From Lampris incognitus (Eukaryota > Chordata > Actinopteri > Lampriformes > Lampridae), in assembly GCF_029633865.1 (NCBI RefSeq), contig NC_079214.1:29733957-29797956 (forward strand): a stretch of DNA of 64,000 nucleotides, given 5' to 3'. Positions 46,477 through 56,573 of the stretch are shown here, piece after piece (the stretch's first letter is position 1; each line of letters opens with the position of its first letter). The notes under the pieces are model-generated. The model searched no databases, was not told the DNA's origin, and saw nothing but the letters and a program-made list of their open reading frames with translations. The position numbers were made by a program, and so were the translations under genes.

Positions 46477-46569
46477 CATGTTCAATAATCCAGGTAAGAA
46501 AATCAAAGACAGTTGAAACAGTTTATCTGGATACAACGATTATTGACAGAAACTTTTCATCACTTAAGT
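46477..46569 (+). repeat. Dispersed repeat D, copy 3
   Basis: Same order as copy 2; cut at its right end by the hAT relic at 46570. Confidence 0.75.
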
Positions 46570-46824
46570 CAGACATGGGCAACTGGCGGCCCGCGGGCCG
46601 CATTCGGCCCCCGTCCTCACTCAGTACGGCCGGCGGGTCAATTTCCAAATATCAATAGATTGTTGGTTTCACGGGCGTTAGAAGCAAGGGGGCCATTTGA
46701 CCACATCTGAACCGGATCCCAATTGTAATTATACTGTCCACTGACAGAGGGCAAGCCTTCGACTTGTTGCCAAGCAACTCCTTGCACGTGGTCTCCCGCA
46801 ACAACACGGGATGAGGAGGGACAT

Positions 46825-46970
46825 GATCGGCAAAAACGAAAACTTGACCTAGAGAACCGTGTCTTCCAGGCAAGATGAGAAACAGAGAAGATACTCCGTT
46901 TCTCATAGAATTAAAAGGCAAACCTGTGTTTAGTGTGCCTGGAAACAAAATCAGCCATGAAGGAACCACG
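46825..46970 (+). pseudogene. hAT-2 transposase N-terminal piece
   Basis: Read in three frames: KRKLDLENRVFQAR, then FLIELKGKPV, then CLVCLETKSAMKE, the N-terminal zinc-finger region of hAT transposases of the SCAND3/FAM200/GTF2IRD2 type. Frameshifted. Confidence 0.75.
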
Positions 46971-47027
46971 GAAGTGGTGTTAGGGGGCAGTATTCCCCCT
47001 GGCCCTAAGTAAACAAAAAATATCCAG

Positions 47028-47180
47028 CCATCCATCCATTAGCCAAACCGCTTATCCTGCTCTCAGGGTCACGAGGCTGCTGGAGCCTATCCCAGCAGTC
47101 ATTGGGCAGCAGGCAGGGAAACACCCTGGACAGGCCGCCAGACCATCACGGGGCCGACGCGCACACACATTAACACCTAG
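47028..47180 (-). repeat. SINE family A, 3' part
   Basis: CCATCCATCCATTAGCCAAA to the CACACATTAACACCTAGGGT block on the plus strand. Confidence 0.85.
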
Positions 47181-47189
47181 GGTAAACAA

Positions 47190-47598
47190 CAAAAAAACAA
47201 ATACCAAATTCCAATGCCCCAGTACAGTGACGGGGACGCTGTGCTGTAGGAGATGCCATCCTTCGGATGAGATGTTAAACTGAGGTCCTGACTCACTGTG
47301 GTCATCAAAGATCCCATGGTACTTGTTGCAAAGAGTAGGGGGTTCCCTGATGTCCTGGCAAAACTCCCAACCTGGCTCTCTCCATCTGGCCACCTAATCA
47401 TCCCCCCATGTAATTGGCTCAATGATTCTTCCCTTTCCACCTCAAGCTGATGTGTGATGAGCGTTCTGGCACAAAATGGCTGCTGTACATCACCCAAGTG
47501 GGTGCTACACATTGGTGGTGGTTGATGTGAGTTACCCCCTTCAATGTAAAGTGCTTTGGGTGTCTAGAAAAGCGGCATATAAATGTAATGATAATTAT
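47190..47598 (+). repeat. LINE-tail-type repeat
   Basis: GATGAGATGTTAAACTGAGG, GTCATCAAAGATCCCATGG and AATGTAAAGTGCTTTGGGTG form a common fish repeat ending like an L2-type LINE. Family not named. Confidence 0.6.
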
Positions 47599-47599
47599 T

Positions 47600-47972
47600 A
47601 TCCATCCATTACCCAAGCCGCTTATCCTGCTCTCAGGATCGCGGGATGCTGCCGCCTATCCCAGCAGTCATTGGGCAGCAGGCGGGGAGACACCCTGTAC
47701 ATGCAGCCAGTCCATCACAGGGCCGACATACACACACATTCACACCTAGGGACAATTTAGTATGGCTGATTAACCTGACCTACATGTCTTTGGACTGTGG
47801 GAGGAAACCCGAGCACCCGGAGGAAACCCACGCGGACAGGGGGGGAGAACATGCAAACTCCACACAGAGGATGACCTGGGACGACCCCCAAGGTTGGACT
47901 ACCTCGGGGCTCGAACCCAGGACTTTCTTGTTGTGAGGTGACTGCATTAACCACTGCACCACCGTGCCGCCA
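47600..47972 (-). repeat. SINE family A, full length
   Basis: On the minus strand it runs GGCGGCACGGTGGTGCAGTG (A-box), GGGTTCGAGCCCC (B-box), the CTCCCACAGTCCAAAGACAT block, GGGATAGG and GGATAAGCGG. This is the best complete copy, about 370 bp. Confidence 0.9.
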
Positions 47973-48011
47973 TTATTATTATTATTATTATCATCATCAT
48001 TATTATTATTA

Positions 48012-48136
48012 TCCATCCATTATCCAAACTGCTTATCCTGCTCTCAGGGTCACGGGGATGCTGGAGCCTATCCCAGCAGTCATCGGGCGGCAGGCGGGAA
48101 GACACCCTGGACAGGCCGCCAGGCCATCACAGGACC

Positions 48137-48211
<75 letters not shown>

Positions 48212-48225
48212 GAACAAATTAGTAT
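48012..48225 (-). repeat. SINE family A, 3' part with CA tract
   Basis: 3' half plus a long CA tract (48139-48207) and a few bases of the TTAGTATGG block. Confidence 0.9.
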
Positions 48226-48642
48226 GGTATTATTATTATCATTGGTGCTGTGCCCTCACATGGAACCAATGGAAACTAAAATCTGCTGTGGCGACCCCTG
48301 AAAAACAGGGAACAAGCTGAAAGAAGATTATTAGGGGCCCAAGCAGCGATAGCTGTGGAAACCCAATCGTTGTTTTTTTCTAAGGATTACTTTTATCGTT
48401 GTTTCCGCAGGGCGCCACAATAAGTGCATTTACGTTTTGGGTCATATCTCGGGCTCCGTATGGACTTTTCGAGAAATTTTTTTCTCCGCTGATTCCTTGA
48501 AAGCCCCCGAATCTAACACACCCATTCCCGCCAATTTCCGCTTGCAAAATTGTCAGCTGCAATACTGCTTGGACCCTGTTAATCGCCGCTTGTGGCTATA
48601 TTTATTATTATTATTATTATTACAAGGTTTTCAACTTGGACC
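48226..48642 (+). repeat. RTE-like tail and unnamed repeat
   Basis: 48268-48330 reads GTGGCGACCCCTGAAAAACA and resembles the RTE 3' end. The rest contains GGGGCCCAAGCAGCG and ends in ATT repeats, as a LINE tail might. No coding support. Confidence 0.4.
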
Positions 48643-49030
48643 TCACGGTGGCGCAGTGGTTAGCGTGGTCCCCTCACAGCAAGAAGGTCCTGGGTTCGAG
48701 CCCCAGGGTAGTCTAACCTTGGTGGGTCATCCCAGGTCGTCCTCTGTGTGGAGTTCGCATGTTCTTCCCATGTCTGCGTGGGTTTCCCCTAGGGGTTCCA
48801 GTTTCCTCCCACAGTCCAAAGACATGTAAGTCAGGTGAATTGGCCATACCAAAACTGTCCCTAGGTGTGTGTGTGTGTGTGTGCGTGTGTGTGTATATGT
48901 GTGTCGGCCCTGTGATGGCCTGGCGGCCTGTCCAAGGTGTCTCGACACCTGCCGCCCAATGTCTGCTGGAATAGGCTCCAGCATCCCCGTGACCCTCAGA
49001 GCAGGGTAAGCGGTTAAGATAATGGAAGGA
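48643..49030 (+). repeat. SINE family A, full length, plus strand
   Basis: TCACGGTGGCGCAGTGGTTA head, GGGTTCGAGCCCC B-box, the shared body, a GT tract near 48866-48903, GCAGGGTAAGCGG end. Confidence 0.9.
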
Positions 49031-49044
49031 TTGGTGGATTTCAA

Positions 49045-49325
49045 CTTGAGCTGCCACTACAATACCACACACAAAGACAAATATGGCATGTACATCGGAG
49101 GTGCCGGAGCTGCTATCATCGCTGACCTCAAAGGAAAAATACACCGACAGCAGAGCCTTTTCACCAAAGCCACGTCTACACAGTAGTCCTCTCTCAAGGC
49201 GTCTTGTGCTGTTTCCCTTGAGCTTGCTAAAGCAAAGAAGCCGTTGTCAGATGGTGAAACAGTGAAGCTATGTGCAGTAGAGATGGCTAAAGCTTTTGGA
49301 GATGACAACGTCTGTGGGTGAGTTT
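49045..49325 (+). pseudogene. hAT-2 transposase, second piece
   Basis: LSCHYNTTHKDKYG, IADLKGKIHRQQSLF, one stop, then SLELAKAKKPLSDGETVKL. This follows directly the zinc-finger piece at 46825-46970 in related hAT proteins, so about 2 kb of SINEs and repeats now separates neighbouring codons. Confidence 0.75.
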
Positions 49326-49339
49326 CAGTGGCTTTCATT

Positions 49340-49460
49340 GGCTTCATCAGTGTATGAATGTGTGTGTGAATGGGTGAATATGAGGCACTTGTAAAAAAAA
49401 GTGCTTTGAGTGGTTGGTAGACTAGAAAAGCGGTATAGAAAATGCAGTCATTTTACCATT
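49340..49460 (+). repeat. LINE-tail-type repeat
   Basis: GAATGGGTGAATATGAGGCA and AGTGCTTTGAGTGG...AGAAAAGCGG match a widespread fish LINE tail. Confidence 0.55.
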
Positions 49461-50443
49461 TTGAGCTAAATGCATGTTTATTTGAAAGATGTCATGGAAT
49501 GGGAGGGCAGAGTAGAAATGTACTACAAACATGAACGTTAGTTGTTGCACTTAGTGTGAATGTTAACTTTTTTACCATTATTGAATGATGATTTTTGAGA
49601 CCCCATTGCACTAAAATAATGGTATATCACTCAGGAATGTGGACGTTTTTTCTTTGTTAAGGTCATTAAATAGAAATGTTGGTATGATAAACGTTGATTA
49701 CCAATATATATTTTATTATTTTCATTACATTAGTAGCTATAATTGGTTAATTGAGTGATGGGGTTACACTATCCCACTGGTAGAAGTACATGGTCACAAT
49801 CTTGCCCTCTGGTAGTGAGGATAAAATTTTTGTTGCCCTCTCTATCATCAAAGTTGCCCATCCCTGATCTAACTGATGATTTAGACTGAAGAGGTCACTT
49901 AGATGAGTGATAAACATTGTATCCAGATGGACTGTTTCAACTTTCTTTGAAAGCGTTACAATGGCAATGTGTATTATTCACAGAGGATTGAGGAGTGGTG
50001 CATCCTTGATAGGGAGGAACGCTGCTTTGAACAGGGAGTCAAAGAGGCCATGTATGTGAATAGGGAACAATCATCACTAAACGGGGGGAGGGGGGCGCTA
50101 AGAGTACATCTGTCGCCATTTTACAATGCTGTAATAGCAACTATTCCCCAATCCTGTGTGTGTAGTACACATTGCCATTGTAATTCTAGTCTATATTCAA
50201 GACTTTATTCATCTGCCAAACCTGTTATACTTTACGATCGCAGCAGATTATTCAATTAACTCAATATTGGTAACTGTGTGTAATTAATGAAAAATAGCTG
50301 TATTTCTTACCCGTAGAACACAAGGATTGTTTTAACTTTAGTATACATTTTTTTGCTTTCTCATCGGCTTGTCTGCAGCTCACAACGATAGCGTCCTGCT
50401 AAAACGCTCAAGCACGATAGTCTGGATTAGCTAATTTCCTCAG
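49461..50443. other. Non-coding region with repeat D copy 4
   Basis: 49867-49955 is repeat D on the minus strand. An acceptor-like CGGCTTGTCTGCAG ends near 50379 and TTTCCTCAG ends at 50443. No other feature recognised. Confidence 0.45.
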
Positions 50444-51214
50444 ATGACGGCCTCTCTTTACTCTATACAGAAGGATATGCAACAGTCAAACTATGAATCT
50501 TTCAATCATTCTGTTGGAGAACCAAGCCAATTAAGGGTGAAGGAAAAGATCTCTGATAATCCACTGACCACAACCCTATCACCAGAGAGACTGCTTGATA
50601 ACCCACAGAAAGTTCTCTTCAGTGAATCAGAGGAAAAGCCTCTCTATGGGAAGTCTGCAAAGGGTTGTATGAAGTTGCGAGGTAGGTCAGCATGTGAAGT
50701 TGCAGAGCCTCCCTCTGAACGCTGTTTGCGATCGAAAGCACTGAAGAAGCCTCTGAATGGGTCGCCTATATCTGAGGCAGAAAAAAGTCATCTGGGGTGC
50801 TCTTCCAGAACACACAAAAAGCCACATGATGAAACATCTCTGACTAACACTAGTACAAAGACTGTGGATGTTCCAGTCAAAGATGTCAAAAAGCTGAATA
50901 TTGATGATCTGTTGAATGGGCCTCAAAGAAAAAGAGGACCTAAAAAAAGGTCTCTTGGGAAAAGGGACTCAGACATGCTTTCACCTCTAGCCACAGAACA
51001 GTCTGGTTGCAGCAGTTCTCCCATTCGCAGCCTTTGCACTGCCAATTCCTTAGCAAACACACCAAAGAGATGGAAGGGAAGGACGCGGTTGACGCAAGTA
51101 GCTTTTCTTGGCTCTACACTGGATCGTAACCCAGCCACTGATAACCTGTTTACTGCCACACTGTCTGCCCTGGGAGCCAAGCAAGAAGATCCAGAGCATA
51201 CCAGCCAATCAGAG
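50444..51214 (+). CDS. Unrecognised protein exon, 257 codons
   Basis: An open frame from ATG (50444) to a plausible donor GAG|GTATTT (51214/51215); without splicing it would run 34 codons further into hydrophobic intron-like sequence. Composition is Ser/Lys/Pro-rich and probably disordered, with a basic patch RKRGPKKRSLGKR like an AT-hook or nuclear signal and a conserved-looking KKLNIDDLLNG motif. TTTCCTCAG lies imm­ediately upstream of the ATG, so it may be an internal exon. It has no transposon motif. I do not recognise the family, and no following exon was identified before the LINE at 51410. Confidence 0.55.
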
Positions 51215-51409
51215 GTATTTAAACACATCTTTGCTCATCTATATATCAATTTATTATATATGATTTTATTTGTTTTTGTTTTTTTAAAGGATCTCACTCA
51301 TTCACTCACAAACAGTTAACTAGTAAGGGGGATGAGGGATAAAAACTGATAGTATGACTTTAAAGTTAACAGGCGTTCGTTGAGGCTGTACAAAGTTTAA
51401 AATGAATCA
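51215..51409. other. Putative intron
   Basis: AT-rich sequence after the donor; nothing recognised. Confidence 0.35.
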
Positions 51410-52690
51410 GAATCATGTTTATTGGCTATGTAGGTTTGCACATACATGGAATTTGACTCCGGTTTCGTGGCTCTCTGTGTACCTAACATAGAATAACAAC
51501 ACTACAACACAACAATTTGCAGTGATATATACACAAGGATTGACTTATACAGCCAAAATAAGAGGTGATAAAGTGCAATGGTGCAGAGAATATATCAGAG
51601 ATGCTGACAGATGTTAGCAAGTTACTTACATACATGCCTGAGGTAGATGGACATGACAGCGTACCAGTATACGTACAATGTACAGTACAGTATATACAAA
51701 ATGGTTGGATTTATTTGAGTATTAAACATTCATTTGAATGACAGCCCATGGAAAGAAACTGTTTTTATATCTGGTTGTTTTGGTGTACAGTGCTCTGTGG
51801 CGCCTGCCAGAGAGGAGGAGTTGGAACAGGTTGTAACCAGGGTATGATGGGTCTGCAGTGATGTTGCCTGCCCGTTTCCTGACTCTGGAAATGTATAAGT
51901 CCTGAATGGAGGGCAGATTGGCACCATTGATTTTCTCTGCAGACCAAGCTGTCCATTTTAGTCTGTCCCTGTCCTGTTTGGTGACCGAAACAAACCAGAC
52001 AGTGATGGGATGTGCAGAGGACAGACTGGATTATTGCAGCATAGAACTGAATCAACAGTTCCTGAAACAGTTTGAATTTCTTGAGCTGGCAGAGAAAGTA
52101 CATCCTCTACTGGGCCTTTTGGGTGATTGTGTCTATGCTGTTTGCCCACTTTAGGTCCTGGGAGATTGTGCAACCCAGAAATCTGTAGGTTTTCACTGTA
52201 GACACTGTGCTGTTGAGTATGGTGAGGGGGGCCAGTGTTGCGGGACTCCTCCTGAAGTCCACTGTCATCTCCACTGTTTTGAGCATGTTCAGCTCCAGGT
52301 TGTTACGGCCGCACCAGAGGGCCGGCTGATCAACCTTCTATCTATATATGCAGATTCGTCACCATCCCGGATAAGGCCAATGATGGTTGTGCCGTCCGCA
52401 AACCTCAGGAGTTTAACAGATGGGTCACCTGAGGTGCAGTCATTTGTGTAGAGGGAGAAGAGTAGAGCGGAGAGCACACATCCCTTGGGGGCGCCAGTAC
52501 TGATTGTCTGGGTGCTGGATGTGATTTTTTTTCCCCCAACCTGATCAGCTGCCTCCTGTCTACCAGGAAGTGTTTAATCCACTGGCAGATGGGGGCTGGT
52601 ACAATGAGTTTGGAGAGGAGGATATCTGGGGCAATGGTGTTGAATACTGAGCTGAAGTCCACAAACAGGACCTTTGTGTATGTCCCTGGG
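51410..52690 (-). mobile_element. Rex1/CR1-like LINE, 5'-truncated
   Basis: Minus-strand RT text in several frames: MDFSSVFNTIAPDILLSKL, LLFSLYTNDCTSGDPSVKLL, the active site now LRFADGTTIIGLI (FADD changed to FADG), and a downstream QLKKFKLFQELLIQFYAAII segment. The 3' UTR runs to about 51410 (AGAATCATGTTTATTGG). The active-site change and frameshifts make it inactive. The endonuclease part is missing. Confidence 0.85.
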
Positions 52691-52774
52691 GAGTCAAGGT
52701 GCTGGTGTAATGGATATGGAAATGTGTTAAAAATGTACTTTCATGTACTCTGGCTAAATGTACTTATTTTGGGT

Positions 52775-53212
52775 TTCCCCCCCTTTTTTTCTCCCCAATT
52801 GTACATGGCCAATCACCCCAATCTCTGAGCCGTTCTGGTCGGTCGCTGCTCCACTCTCTCTGCCGATCCAGAGAGGGCTGCAGACTACCATGCCTCCTCC
52901 GATACATGTGGAGTCGCCAGCCGCTTCTTTTCACCTGACAGTGAGGAGTTTTGCCAGGGGGATATAGCGCATGGAAGGATCACGCTATTCCCCCCAGTGC
53001 CCTCTCCCTCTCCCCGAACAGGTGCCCTAACCGACCAGAGGAGGCACTAGTGCAGCGACCAGGACGCATACCCACATCCGGCTTCCCACCCACAGACACG
53101 GCCAATTGTGTCTGTAGGGACGCCCGGCCAAGCCGGAGGTAGCACGGGGATGCGAACCGATGAGCCTCATGTTGGTAGGCAATGGAATAGACTGCCACCC
53201 GGATGCCCTGTC
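52775..53212 (-). repeat. SINE family B, complete
   Basis: On the minus strand it begins GGGTGGCAGTCTATTCCATT, has the B-box-like GGTTCGCATCCC, then AATTGGCCGTGTCTG, a long body ending AGCGGCTGGCGACTCCACAT, and a tail ATTGGGGAGAAAAAAAG. It is tRNA-related. Fragments are at 22490 and 32781. Confidence 0.8.
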
Positions 53213-53219
53213 TAAATCT

Positions 53220-53312
53220 ACTCTAAAAATGTACTCTAATGTAGTCTGTGTAGCCGCTGCTACACAACAATTGCCCCTCTAGGGACAAATAAAACCTACT
53301 TGACTTGACTAA
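53220..53312 (+). repeat. LINE 3' tail
   Basis: TTGCCCCTCTAGGGACAAAT, AAAACCTA and a (CTTGA)n end resemble a CR1-type 3' terminus. Confidence 0.5.
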
Positions 53313-53533
53313 TTCGTTTCCTTGACGTGTGGGGAGATTGCGTTTGAAATGGCATTCTATGGTCTTTCTTTGTTAACTCAAGTTTAATAATCAATAATTT
53401 TATGCTTTGTTTCCCCAAGTTTAATAGCCTCTATGCACACAGTGGTGCTGACATAGTTCAAGTAAATTCTCTGCCATCTTGTTCACTTCCGCTCCACTTC
53501 TGCTACCCATACTGTTCATATGATTTTTGCCAA

Positions 53534-54060
53534 ATGGCGACGCCATCCCAGAAAAAGGAGTTTAAGTTTCAACGTACCGATAGCACGACAGCTGCACATT
53601 GCTTTGTGCCAAGCCCCCAGTAAGTACAACAAATTCCCTAGTTTTCATACGTTTCCCTCTGATGCGGAAACCAGGCGAAAATGGATTGTCGCTATCCGGA
53701 GGGACAACTTCACCATTAGACACCATACCCGCATTTGTAGCCGGCATTTTAAAGAAGAGGATGTTCATGAGCCAGGGTCCAAGAGAGGTCAGTGAGTTAA
53801 AGAAGGGAGCGGTTGCGGCGTTGTTTGAGTGGAACAATTTCTCCATCCCACTTCCAAGACCGGGGGTTTGGGAGAGGAGAGAGCGACCAGCAGCGGAGGA
53901 TGACACACCGGATGAGGAGGCTGAAATTATCCCTGGGGACCACGGCTGCACTTCGGCTCTGGATCCTGCAGTTGTCGATTTAACTCTCGATGAAAACATG
54001 TCTCTTGTAGAGGCATGGTCAAGGAAGCCTGAGTAGCTTTATTGAAGATGCCACCACCTC
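53534..54060 (+). pseudogene. THAP-domain protein, frameshifted
   Basis: MATPSQKKEFKFQRTDS is followed, after a shift near 53625, by SKYNKFPSFHTFPSDAETRR, KWIVAIRRDNFT and the Cys-His end CSRHFKEEDV. After a second shift near 53790 comes the C-terminal ELKKGAVAALFEWN. These are the landmarks of a THAP zinc finger (C2CH), a DNA-binding domain of P-element-type and other transposases and of host THAP proteins. An acidic tail (PDEEAEIIPGDHG) follows. It ends into the TRIM-like element at 54075. It may be a host gene remnant or a transposase relic. Confidence 0.7.
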
Positions 54061-54074
54061 CATCCCCAAAAAAG

Positions 54075-54463
54075 CCGGAAAGCGAACTCGTATCGCCCGC
54101 ACCGCAGGAGACATCGATAACCGCTCGACTGAAGGGTCAGACCCGCCAGCCAGCGGCCAACGTGTCTTATCCATGCACGTTACACTAACCCCCTTCTTCG
54201 GGAAGCGCGTCCCCGCGCTTAAGCATGTCAGCTCCTTCACGCCTCAGGGCGCATACGCTTCCGATGGCCTTACGGTCGCTCCATCCCGCTTCTGACACCA
54301 ATGTAGCGAATTCGGGAGACAACGCAACCACAGGAACTGCCGCGGCCGGGAAGCGAACCCGTATCGCCCGCACCGCAGGAAACATCGATAACCGCTCGAC
54401 TAAAGGGTCAGACCCGCCAGCCAGCGGCCAACGTGTCTACTTATCCAATCCATGCACGTTACA
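54075..54463 (-). mobile_element. TRIM-like mini-retroelement with tRNA-like LTRs
   Basis: Minus-strand order: a complete terminal repeat (54463-54302, 162 bp, TGTAACGTGCA...ATTCGCTACA); a 117-bp interior (54301-54185) that opens after one base with TGGTGTCAGAAGCGGGAT, complementary to the 3' end of tRNA-Leu, and closes with the purine run GAAGAAGGGGG; then a second repeat (54184-54075) cut short. It has no coding capacity. The repeats hold a perfect A-box TAGTCGAGCGG and a B-box-like GGTTCGCTTCC 32 bases apart. LTR, primer site, purine tract and LTR in under 450 bp fits a TRIM. Confidence 0.7.
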
Positions 54464-54961
54464 ATATTGATTTTCAAAAATTTTAGCCCACAAGAATTAA
54501 AAAAACGTGTATGACGTCAAATCAACTACTCATCCCCCAGATACAAAGTATTATTTATCACATGTATTGACAAATTGAAAAACCCATTCCCATCCCTACC
54601 ATCCTACCCACCCACCCACTCATAGGATCACAGTTTACAGAATACATTTGGGTAAAGACGGGAAAACATAAGATAAATAATTGTATTAATTATTCAAACA
54701 AAAGAAAGAAAAGATGAAAAAATGGGGGGGGGGGGCTCATCACTGTAATAGGACATTTATGGTTTCTACCCTACTCTTTCAAGGGGTTCCTGTAGAGAGT
54801 CATAGAAATCCAGAAAGGGCCTCCAGACAACTCAGATATTCAGAATATCCAAGCTCCCACTAGGAAACTTTTCCTAGTAGGTGGGCTGCTGTTGGAGCTC
54901 TAACTAGTTAACGTTGGTGAAATTCAACAACACTGATTTTCACTACTTATTTGACATCATG
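54464..54961. other. Non-coding stretch
   Basis: A G-run at about 54724-54735; otherwise nothing recognised. Confidence 0.4.
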
Positions 54962-55225
54962 GAAACACAATGGTGATGGAAAGGATGACGGACGAAATCA
55001 AGCAGGCATCTCCGTGGACTATGATGTTCGTGGATAACATTGTGATTTGTAGTGAGAGCAGGGGATAGGTTGAGGAGAGCCTGGAGAGGTGGAGTTATGC
55101 ACTGGAGAGAAGACAAATGAAAGTCAGTAGGAGCAAGATGGAATTCATATGTGTGAATGAGAGGAAGGACAGCGGAGTGGTGAGAATGCAAGGAGTAGAG
55201 GGGACGAAGGTGGATGAGTTTAAAC
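54962..55225 (+). mobile_element. RTE-type LINE internal fragment
   Basis: Encodes [31 protein letters not shown], a stop, then LERWSYALERRQMKVSRSKM, the RT active-site region of the same family as 19334-22450 (FVDN here). Both ends are truncated, which is unusual for a LINE. Confidence 0.85.
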
Positions 55226-55407
55226 AGGGTGTCCGCGGTTCCTTAAAAAGTCGTATTCATGTATCTAAATTAAAGGCCTTAAAATGTCTTCAATTCATTA
55301 AAAATGTCGGGAAATGGTTAAATTCATTACTCAAATGTCTTAAAAAAGAAATGTCCGAAGAGGACTATTTCTTCTTCTTCGTTTGAGTTGTGCAAAGATT
55401 AATTTAG
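55226..55407. repeat. TTAAA/TCTTAAA-rich repeat
   Basis: GGTGTCCGCGGTTCCTTAAA and repeated CTTAAAATGTCTT motifs resemble a common fish interspersed repeat. Family unknown. Confidence 0.4.
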
Positions 55408-55543
55408 TGTAACCGAGCTATTTTCTCGCCCGGTGCGGGATTGGATACGCGGTGTACTGCACCTCAAGGCGACATCACTAACCGCTCGACTAAAGGGTCA
55501 GACTCATTAGCTAGGGGCTAACGTGTCTTATTACTAGTTTACA
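55408..55543 (-). mobile_element. Solo copy of the TRIM terminal repeat, diverged
   Basis: On the plus strand it starts TGTAACCGAG and ends GTTTACA. It contains the block TCTGACCCTTTAGTCGAGCG on the minus strand, shared with 54302-54463. TTAG flanks both ends (55404-55407 and 55544-55547), a 4-bp TSD. Confidence 0.7.
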
Positions 55544-55992
55544 TTAGCTTGGGTTGCGTGCAGAGCGCAAATCATTCTGGTAACTACTTGCAGTCGTGAC
55601 TAGAGTTGGCTGCTTTTTTTCGCTAGAGCTAATGTGAGGTTGTAAATAGACCGTTCTATGGTGAAATGCATAAATGTGTTCTGCCAGCGACATCTACTGG
55701 TCAGATAGAATCGCTTATAGAACCCCTGGAAACCTGGAATCCACAGCAGAGAGGAAATTCCAAGCAGTGCTAAGTCACGTTCCGGCAGCTCCGCAAAAAT
55801 AAACAACGCATTTTAAAACGAACGAAAAATCTATTGAACACCTAAACTAACATAAGATAATATTTGACACTTATACGGTACATATTGATTCCACCACATG
55901 CTATTTTCATGAATTCCAGGTTCGTATCAGGCGTGCCTGTTAGCTATAGCATGCTATTCCCTGTAATTAAAACAAATATGTATCCCCATAGA
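55544..55992. other. Non-coding stretch
   Basis: No feature recognised. The short minus-strand frame near 55600-55806 has no supporting motif. Confidence 0.4.
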
Positions 55993-56573
55993 TAGTCCAT
56001 GGGCCAGAGCCCAAAATTTCCTATTTCGGTACACTCAAGGTGGCAAAACTTACTTATAATTTTTGAAAGGATCCATGTCTGTAGATGATATTTTGGTATG
56101 ATAACCATTCCTGAGTGGCAGCTGTATCACAGTTATCAGCTCATGAAGTTAACCACCCCCTAAAGTAAATTGCATTTTAGACGCTGGTGCATATCCTGGT
56201 TTAGCCTCATGGTCAGGACATTTTTCAATGTTCTATAATATTGTCTTTGGTATCATTTTAAAGGGGACCTTCTTAGCTTTCATTCAAGCCCTGTTGTGGA
56301 TATTTCTCACAAATATAGAGGTCACTTGAGCTCTTCAACCCGTCAATAACACACATCTTTCTGCAATGTTCGCCTAAACTATATACTTTCTTTTAGCCCT
56401 GTGGCATCTAGGAATATCAGGGACACAAAACACAAAAACTGGAATACTCACAGGACTGTAAAGATTCAGGAAATGTATAATATACCCATACTATTTCATT
56501 GTGTGAGGTGATTGTGAACCTTAAATTAGAAGGGCATTATTACTAAGAAACTAACTAGACCAAAGCCAGTTAG
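55993..56573 (+). repeat. Academ-like left inverted repeat
   Basis: Matches the complement of 62232-62779 with scattered differences and small indels near the tip. Confidence 0.95.

Larger units (their letters stand above)
46570..49866 (+). mobile_element. hAT relic (hAT-2) filled with SINEs
   Basis: Left end CAGACATGGGCAACTGGCGG and right end, complemented, CAGGGATGGGCAAC, a hAT-type terminus. The 8-bp flanks (ACTTAAGT and ATCTAACT) agree at only 5 positions, so the TSD is weak. Transposase pieces remain at 46825-46970 and 49045-49325. Between them lie four SINE A copies and other repeats. Confidence 0.7.
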
